Shown one piece after another: positions 5,649 to 6,695 of a stretch of 6,695 nt of DNA. The translations under genes and the position numbers were made by a program. The first letter of the stretch is position 1, and every line of letters begins with the position of its first letter. The notes beneath the pieces were generated by a model, which was not told where the DNA came from, did no database searches, and saw nothing but the letters and a program-made list of their open reading frames with translations. The stretch covers positions 1 through 6,695 of the forward strand of contig DASXIW010000103.1 of assembly GCA_036497785.1 (NCBI GenBank), read 5' to 3'. The stretch is from DASXIW01 sp036497785. GTDB lineage: Bacteria; Pseudomonadota; Alphaproteobacteria; Acetobacterales; Acetobacteraceae.

Positions 5649-6695
5649 ATGGCGAGCGGTTTGCGCAAGGGTCTGACGAATTACGGGGATGCCGGGTTTT
5701 CGCTGTTTCTGCGGAAGGCCTTCATCAAGGCGATGGGCTTCACCGACGACGCGCTCGATCGGCCGATCGTGGGCATCACCGACACGTTCAGCGACTTCAA
5801 CCCGTGCCACGGCAACGTGCCCGATCTGATCGAGGCGGCCAAGCGTGGGGTTATGCTGGCGGGGGGGCTGCCGATGGCGTTTCCCACGGTCAGCATCCAT
5901 GAGAGCTTCGCGCATCCGACCAGCATGTTCCTGCGCAATCTGATGGCGCTGGACACGGAGGAGATGATCCGGGCCCAGCCGATGGATTCCGTGATCCTGA
6001 TCGGCGGTTGCGACAAGACGATTCCAGCCCAGCTCATGGGTGCGGCGAGTGCAGATATTCCGGCCATCGTGTTGCCGACCGGGCCGATGCTGGTGGGGCA
6101 TTACAAGGGCGAGGTGTTGGGCGCCTGCACGGATTGCCGCCGGTTGTGGGCGGACCACCGTGCGGGCCGTCTGGACGAGGCGGGGATCGAGGCGGTGAAC
6201 GGGCGGCTGGCGCCCACCAAGGGCACCTGCATGGTGATGGGCACGGCGAGCACCATTGCCTGCATGACCGAGGCGATGGGCATGACTCTGCCCGGCGCCG
6301 GCACCGTGCCCGCCACCCATGCCGATCGCATCCGCGCCGCCGAGGCATCGGGCACGGCCGCCGTGAAACTGGCGGCCAGCGGGACGACGCCGCGCCAGAT
6401 CATGACCAAGGCGGCGTTTCGCAACGCCTTCACCGTGTTGCAGGCGATCGGCGGCTCGACCAATGCGGTGATCCACTTCACCGCCATCGCGGGACGGCTG
6501 GGCATCGACATCGATCTGGAGGCGTTCGACCGGCTGGGGCTGGAGGTGCCGGTGCTGGTGGATCTGAAGCCCTCCGGCTATCACTACATGGAGCATTTCC
6601 ATTGGGCCGGCGGCGTGCCACGGCTACTGCGCGAACTGGCGCCGCTGCTGGACACGAGTGTCGCGACCGTGACCGGGGGCACGCTGGCCGACGTG
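5649..6695 (+). CDS. IlvD/Edd family dehydratase, sugar-acid (arabinonate/xylonate-type) dehydratase likely; C-terminus outside window
   Basis: The frame is open from ATG 5649 to the right edge: 349 residues, about 60% of the usual 570-600. The family removes water from 2,3-dihydroxy acids to give 2-keto-3-deoxy acids, using an Fe-S cluster and Mg2+. The three cluster cysteines are present: Cys53 (FNPCHGN), Cys121 (GGCDKTIPA) and Cys194 (GTCMVMGTAST). Glu85 (SIHES), Asp122 and Lys123 match the Mg2+ ligands, the Lys being carbamylated in solved structures. All sit exactly six residues earlier than the numbers I recall for Rhizobium L-arabinonate dehydratase. GGSTNAVIHF (268-277) is a family signature. 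That subgroup pattern favours a sugar-acid dehydratase over the branched-chain amino acid enzyme IlvD, but the missing C-terminus holds the catalytic Ser. GGGAAG lies 7 bases before ATG 5649; an in-frame ATG at 5634 is the alternative. It is second in an operon with the SDR. Confidence 0.93.
   Translation, partial: MASGLRKGLTNYGDAGFSLFLRKAFIKAMGFTDDALDRPIVGITDTFSDFNPCHGNVPDLIEAAKRGVMLAGGLPMAFPTVSIHESFAHPTSMFLRNLMALDTEEMIRAQPMDSVILIGGCDKTIPAQLMGAASADIPAIVLPTGPMLVGHYKGEVLGACTDCRRLWADHRAGRLDEAGIEAVNGRLAPTKGTCMVMGTASTIACMTEAMGMTLPGAGTVPATHADRIRAAEASGTAAVKLAASGTTPRQIMTKAAFRNAFTVLQAIGGSTNAVIHFTAIAGRLGIDIDLEAFDRLGLEVPVLVDLKPSGYHYMEHFHWAGGVPRLLRELAPLLDTSVATVTGGTLADV

Noticed and set aside
4836..6602. 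A 588-codon open frame on the minus strand across the SDR and dehydratase genes
   Set aside because: It lies antisense to two genes with full sets of family motifs. Its translation is His/Arg/Gln-rich with no recognisable domain, which is typical of an open frame caused by G/C third-position bias on the other strand.
5649..6695. Ordinary branched-chain amino acid dihydroxy-acid dehydratase (ilvD)
   Set aside because: The N-terminal motifs and ligand spacing match the arabinonate/xylonate dehydratase group better, and the SDR partner fits sugar-acid catabolism. The call is not final because the C-terminus is outside the window.

Overview
This window is high-GC DNA from a bacterium, most likely an alphaproteobacterium. 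Acetobacteraceae or another Rhodospirillales member is my best guess. The guess rests on codon use dominated by G/C third positions, an RTX-like protein tail, a CoxL-type molybdenum hydroxylase and a sugar-acid-type IlvD/Edd dehydratase. No rRNA, tRNA, CRISPR array, transposase or phage gene was seen. This looks like an ordinary chromosomal metabolic region, not a mobile island.

Layout, left to right. Positions 2-139 (+) are the last 45 codons of a large protein with an RTX/hemolysin-type C-terminal tail. Positions 205-711 (-) encode a 168-residue, strongly basic protein of unknown function, convergent with the RTX tail. A 158-base divergent spacer (712-869) holds a small hairpin and two near-identical 14-mers 20 bases apart. 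Positions 870-3197 (+) encode a full-length molybdopterin-binding large subunit of the xanthine dehydrogenase/aldehyde oxidase family, with no small or medium subunit gene beside it. It ends stop-to-stop, with no gap, against msrA (3198-3752, -). Upstream of msrA on the same strand lies a PAS/HisKA sensor kinase frame (3607-4629, -). That kinase looks damaged: about 60 residues of its core are missing in frame, the PAS region is short, and the frame runs on into msrA. A perfect 24-base palindrome sits between the kinase homology and msrA. After a 248-base divergent spacer, positions 4878-5633 (+) encode a short-chain dehydrogenase/reductase. Fifteen bases later the N-terminal 349 residues of an IlvD/Edd dehydratase begin (5649 to the window edge).

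How the genes fit together. The SDR and dehydratase form a clear operon start. An SDR next to an IlvD/Edd member with the arabinonate/xylonate-dehydratase ligand set suggests oxidative, non-phosphorylating breakdown of an aldose or sugar acid. The rest of that pathway would lie to the right. MsrA is a stand-alone repair enzyme. The molybdenum hydroxylase must draw its electron-transfer subunits from elsewhere if it works as a normal trimer. I found no convincing new multi-gene system. The most unusual items are the internally deleted kinase with its read-through into msrA, the orphan molybdenum subunit, and the paired repeats in front of it.
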